DNA from: an uncultured Flavobacteriales bacterium
Lineage (GTDB): Bacteria > Bacteroidota > Bacteroidia > Flavobacteriales > UBA1820
Direction of reading: 5' to 3'
DNA length: 16,935 bases
Assembly (NCBI GenBank): GCA_938023515.1
Contig: CALJDR010000045.1
Coordinates: forward strand, 1 to 16,935
Within the stretch, counting starts at the first letter, position 1. Every line of letters starts with the position of its first letter. The position numbers and the translations under genes were made by a program. Shown here piece after piece: positions 14,470-16,935 of this stretch. Under the pieces are notes generated by a model, which was given only the letters and a program-made list of their open reading frames with translations, ran no database searches and was not told the DNA's origin.

Positions 14470-15792
14470 TTAAAAAAATCGACCCAGGTCTTTCGACGCA
14501 CCCACTGGACACAAAGTAAAATACATCCGCATCATCAGTGCATCCGACACGTCGGGAGACCGGCCGAGTACCTCTTTTACCCGGGCTTTAGGCACGACAG
14601 ACAGACGTCCCCCACCGGAAATATCGGCCGCCTTTACTTGTTCCAGTTCTTCGATAATCCGTGTACGCAGTACCGGATCTCCCGTAGAGACGAACAACGC
14701 CCCCCGTTCCACCGCATCGGCCAACATAAAATAGCACTGCGATTTCAGGTTGGCGAAATTCTGCTTTTTCCCTTTCACGTCTATGGGCGAAGAATTGTTC
14801 CTAAAACCTTTACATTTCAGCATATCGGCCACACCACCGCCCACACCGTCCTCATCGCACAATATATGCGACAAAGGAACCCCTGCCGCAGACGCTGCGG
14901 CGGATATGGCCCGGGCCGTAGCGTCGACCCCTTGGCGGCTATAGATGGATATATTCTCACAACGCATACCGCTCCACAGGCAGACTACCGTCGAGTCGTC
15001 GCCGAAACGGGCGATATCGGCTGTGATATATCTTTCGCCCGAAGGAACACCCGTATTGGAAAAAACATCGACAATGCGGTCGTATCCCATTAGGGCCATC
15101 GGATCGTCCTGGTATTCCCAGCTACCCATCAGCAGCCGTTGTACCGAACGACTGCTCAGCCCCCGGAGGCTTGTCTCATAATGCCGCGACACGTGCGGAT
15201 TATCTTTCAGCAGGGATTCCACGAACTTCTTATCGGCATCCAACACTCCGTCCCGCCACGGCTTGTAAAAACGGGAATAGACAAAACCTTTGGACGGATT
15301 GCAGGTACCCAGGATTTTCGGGATCAACCCGAAATCCTCCAGTCGGTACCGGATCCGCGAACGCACCACATTCCAGGCCAAAAGCGACACTTGGTTGCAC
15401 TCGTCGACGAATGCCCCTGTTACCTCCAATGAGCCCAGTTCGTCGAAATCCGGATCGGAAGGCCGCGCCTGCAGATGCCGCAGAATAAGGGTCGAACCGA
15501 CAGGAGCCAATTCGATCTCCCCTTGTTGCTCTTTCACCCGGAACCAGTCGGAAGGAACTCCTTGCAGGCGGGCCACGTACCGAAACGTATTGAGCGTCGT
15601 CTGACGGAGCGTGGATGCCGTAGTCCGGGCCATCAGGTATCGGCTACCGGGGTATTTCAGCATGCATTTAAGCAGCCAATAGCATCCCAGTACCGATTTC
15701 CCGCCGCCGGCCCCGCCGCCGAACAGCACTTCAATCGTCTTACTATCCTCCAGATAATCCAGCGCCTCAGTCTGCTTTATCGTCAGTTCCAT
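14470..15792 (-). CDS. terL: Phage terminase large subunit
   Basis: This complete 440-aa DNA-packaging motor has both domains. In the ATPase domain, the Walker A-type FGGGAGGGKS is at 24-33, AFVDECNQ at 127-134 gives Walker B Asp130 and catalytic Glu131, and the coupling motif LGTCNP is at 161-166. In the RNase H-like nuclease domain, acidic residues are in TADIARFGDD (Asp259, Asp265/266), LCDEDGVGGG (Asp313) and PDVSDALMM (Asp417). All expected catalytic residues are present, so the enzyme looks functional. Its start overlaps the end of terS by 26 nt, indicating translational coupling. The usual next gene, the portal, is absent. Confidence 0.93.
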   Translation of the reverse strand: MELTIKQTEALDYLEDSKTIEVLFGGGAGGGKSVLGCYWLLKCMLKYPGSRYLMARTTASTLRQTTLNTFRYVARLQGVPSDWFRVKEQQGEIELAPVGSTLILRHLQARPSDPDFDELGSLEVTGAFVDECNQVSLLAWNVVRSRIRYRLEDFGLIPKILGTCNPSKGFVYSRFYKPWRDGVLDADKKFVESLLKDNPHVSRHYETSLRGLSSRSVQRLLMGSWEYQDDPMALMGYDRIVDVFSNTGVPSGERYITADIARFGDDSTVVCLWSGMRCENISIYSRQGVDATARAISAAASAAGVPLSHILCDEDGVGGGVADMLKCKGFRNNSSPIDVKGKKQNFANLKSQCYFMLADAVERGALFVSTGDPVLRTRIIEELEQVKAADISGGGRLSVVPKARVKEVLGRSPDVSDALMMRMYFTLCPVGASKDLGRFF

Positions 15793-16222
15793 ACTGTTTG
15801 CTTTCTTTCCAGATCACTGCCGGATGTTTCTGCTCACCTTTAGGTTCGGTCACTTTCACAGCCAGCCCCAATAATTTCGAGCGTTGTTCCGAACACCGCC
15901 TGAGCTCTGCCAGATACCTTGTATCCGCATTGTCGTCCATTTCCTTGGACTGCTCCCACGCCTGCCAAAGTTCCGATTCCCGGGCGTCTATCTTCTTCAA
16001 CTCGACAGCCCGGATCAGCACTTTATCTTTTATGCCCTTTCGACTCCAGGTAGCGAGTACTTCATCCAGCAACTTGTTGATTTTCCGTGGATACATCTTT
16101 TCCCCCGTCATACGCAATACCCGTTCGGCCGTCCTTACTTTCGTATAGCCTTTGATAAAACATTCGGCTATGATCTCTTTGACCCTTTCCCGGTCAAAAT
16201 TTGTTTCCTGCTCCATTTTCAA
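15767..16222 (-). CDS. terS: Phage terminase small subunit-like protein
   Basis: This 151-aa protein is predicted to recognise the packaging site and feed DNA to TerL. Residues about 12-55 fit a helix-turn-helix (REIIAECFIKGYTKVRTAERVL, then YPRKINKLLDEV). A long helical part about 65-120 (LIRAVELKKIDARESELWQAWEQSKE) would form the oligomer core, and the segment RRCSEQRSKLLGLAV is typical of terminase small subunits. It overlaps terL by 26 nt, the strongest support for the call. Two starts are possible, ATG at 16222 or 16216; the first is used here. The family is too divergent for an exact match. Confidence 0.75.
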   Translation of the reverse strand: MKMEQETNFDRERVKEIIAECFIKGYTKVRTAERVLRMTGEKMYPRKINKLLDEVLATWSRKGIKDKVLIRAVELKKIDARESELWQAWEQSKEMDDNADTRYLAELRRCSEQRSKLLGLAVKVTEPKGEQKHPAVIWKESKQYGTDDKAD

Positions 16223-16254
16223 TCCTTTTCATTATCATAAAAGAAATAATATAT

Positions 16255-16521
16255 TTAAAAAATATTCCCCTCACCGCAGTCAAAGCTCTCAAAAAATTCT
16301 TTCAGGGAAAAATCAAAAAGCTCCGGCCCTGCAGTTGAAATACTCGGCTTTTTTCTCGGCTTATGTGCACTACTTCCGGTCATTTTCTTAAAAGATTTTA
16401 CCGTTTTGGCATCTATCTTTACTGTTACCATATCGAATGATGCCTCCAATCTTTTAAAATCTTCCAAAACTTCCATGGCCCGTTTCCTTTCACAACGGAA
16501 CTCTTCTTCGGTAATGCACAT
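16255..16521 (-). CDS. Hypothetical protein, 88 aa
   Basis: The function is not recognised. The 88-aa product has an N-terminal charged helix (EEEFRCERKRAMEVLEDFKRLEASF), a short strand pair MVTVKIDAKTVKSF, a basic Ser/Pro/Lys linker around 50-63 (SSAHKPRKKPS) and an acidic, Phe-rich tail (FDFSLKEFFESFD). Such a basic-then-acidic layout can occur in DNA- or partner-binding accessory proteins, but this is not evidence of role. It lies between the 85-aa gene (27-nt gap) and terS (32-nt gap) on the same strand, so it is probably part of the packaging transcript. Its AT-richer codons differ from the host genes. Confidence 0.6.
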   Translation of the reverse strand: MCITEEEFRCERKRAMEVLEDFKRLEASFDMVTVKIDAKTVKSFKKMTGSSAHKPRKKPSISTAGPELFDFSLKEFFESFDCGEGNIF

Positions 16522-16548
16522 ATTATTTATTTTTTGATAATTTAAAGC

Positions 16549-16806
16549 CTACAATTTAACCGCTGTTGCCGAGCGTAAGATCCGAATATTCCGCAGATGC
16601 TCCAGGTGTGCCTGCAAAACATCGCGCACCGTATCCTGGTAGTATCCATAAGCCTGGCGAATAGTTCCGATCTCCTCTTCGGACAGTTCCAACCGCTTTC
16701 GCAAAAGATACTCCGAGGGAAAGTCGATATATTTCAATATCGATTCCTCAACCAGCGGGCACTCCAACTTTAAAATTAAAAGATTTTCCTTACTTTTACG
16801 CATCAT
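16549..16806 (-). CDS. Hypothetical protein, 85 aa (first gene of cassette)
   Basis: The function is not recognised. The 85-aa product is mostly helical: a leading strand-like ENLLILKLECP, then EESILKYIDFPSEYLLRKRLELSEEEIGTIRQAYGYYQDTVRDVLQAHLEHLRNIRIL. It has neither a signal peptide nor a zinc motif. Two adjacent ATG codons (16806 and 16803) are available as starts. It is the first visible gene of the minus-strand cassette, directly downstream of the inverted-repeat region. An early regulatory or packaging accessory role is possible by position only. Confidence 0.55.
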   Translation of the reverse strand: MMRKSKENLLILKLECPLVEESILKYIDFPSEYLLRKRLELSEEEIGTIRQAYGYYQDTVRDVLQAHLEHLRNIRILRSATAVKL

Positions 16807-16813
16807 AATTAAA

Positions 16814-16877
16814 AACTTTGAAAGTTATTGATTACATTTGTATGTAAATTTAGTACGATAAAAGCCGTTTATGTACT
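16814..16877. promoter_or_regulatory. Inverted-repeat cluster, candidate operator/divergent promoter
   Basis: Three inverted repeats lie in the AT-rich region upstream of the cassette: AACTTT-G-AAAGTT (16814-16826), TTACAT-TTGT-ATGTAA (16832-16847) and AGTAC/GTACT (16852-16856 with 16873-16877, 16-nt spacer). The second contains an exact plus-strand TAnnTTTG (TACATTTG, 16833-16840), which could drive a rightward gene beyond the contig. The centres of the first two are about 20 bp apart, close to two helical turns. This suits a repressor-bound switch region. Confidence 0.45.
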
Positions 16878-16896
16878 ATTACGCTTACAAATAGAT

Positions 16897-16935
16897 CTGT
16901 CTCTTATACACATCTCCGAGCCCACGAGACTCGAC
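16897..16935 (+). other. Nextera read-2 adapter + i7 index start (artefact)
   Basis: This is not genomic sequence. Positions 16897-16915 are the Tn5 mosaic end CTGTCTCTTATACACATCT, and 16916-16930 (CCGAGCCCACGAGAC) are the Nextera read-2 tail. The last five bases TCGAC match the beginning of i7 index N729 (TCGACGTC, from memory of the index list). Genomic sequence ends at 16896. Confidence 0.98.

Noticed and set aside
10955..16806. Contractile tail, tailocin or phage-inducible island
   Set aside because: A capsid and terminase exclude a tailocin, no sheath gene is present, and known capsid-forming islands usually lack tail tube genes but keep a portal. None of these labels fits.
49..16896. 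CRISPR arrays, tRNA or rRNA genes, insertion sequences
   Set aside because: No regularly spaced direct repeats, no tRNA cloverleaf or CCA end, and no transposase-like product were found on either strand by eye.

Overview
This window is a fragment of a bacterial chromosome, most probably from the order Bacteroidales. GC-rich genes with AT-rich gaps and the gene content would suit Alistipes or a relative, but the genus is inference. The evidence is the family set (RsmB/NOP methyltransferase with N-terminal NusB-like part, MlaE/MlaF pair, META lipoprotein, CapA-like protein, lambda-E-type capsid), the lack of clear Shine-Dalgarno sites, and repeated TAnnTTTG boxes in intergenic regions, which match the Bacteroidetes -7 promoter element. 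Both ends are sequencing adapter, not genome: 1-48 is Illumina P5/i5/Nextera read-1 adapter and 16897-16935 is Nextera read-2 adapter plus the start of an i7 index. Genomic sequence is therefore 49-16896.

Region A (49-10162, all on the minus strand) holds ordinary housekeeping and cell-envelope genes, in transcription order: a META-domain lipoprotein; an M16 zinc peptidase; a SAM-dependent O-methyltransferase; lnt; ndk; an RsmB-type rRNA methyltransferase; mlaE and mlaF; a YjaB-like GNAT acetyltransferase; ychF; an alpha/beta-hydrolase esterase; and the first 61 codons of a CapA-like protein cut by the left adapter. Spacing is tight (1 to about 90 nt). Several pairs are probably co-transcribed, with candidate promoters before the lipoprotein, the peptidase and ychF.

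Region B (10163-10871) is the divergent intergenic region and recR on the plus strand.

Region C (10872-16896) is a prophage-derived structural cassette on the minus strand, convergent with recR and closed by a strong intrinsic terminator at 10879-10921. In transcription order it holds two small unknown genes, TerS, TerL, a 172-aa scaffold-like protein, an E-type major capsid protein, a connector-like protein, a head-closure-like protein, a tail-terminator-like protein and a tail tube protein. Each reading frame is intact and TerL keeps its ATPase and nuclease residues. No portal, MuF/minor head protein, maturation protease, tape measure, tail tip, lysis, integrase or replication gene is visible, and the cassette stops at the tail tube. 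It is either one end of a rearranged prophage or a reduced, possibly domesticated, capsid locus. This is the part most worth a second look. The AT-rich 16807-16896 segment upstream carries three inverted repeats and looks like an operator/divergent promoter region cut off by the contig end.

No tRNA, rRNA, CRISPR array or insertion sequence was recognised.
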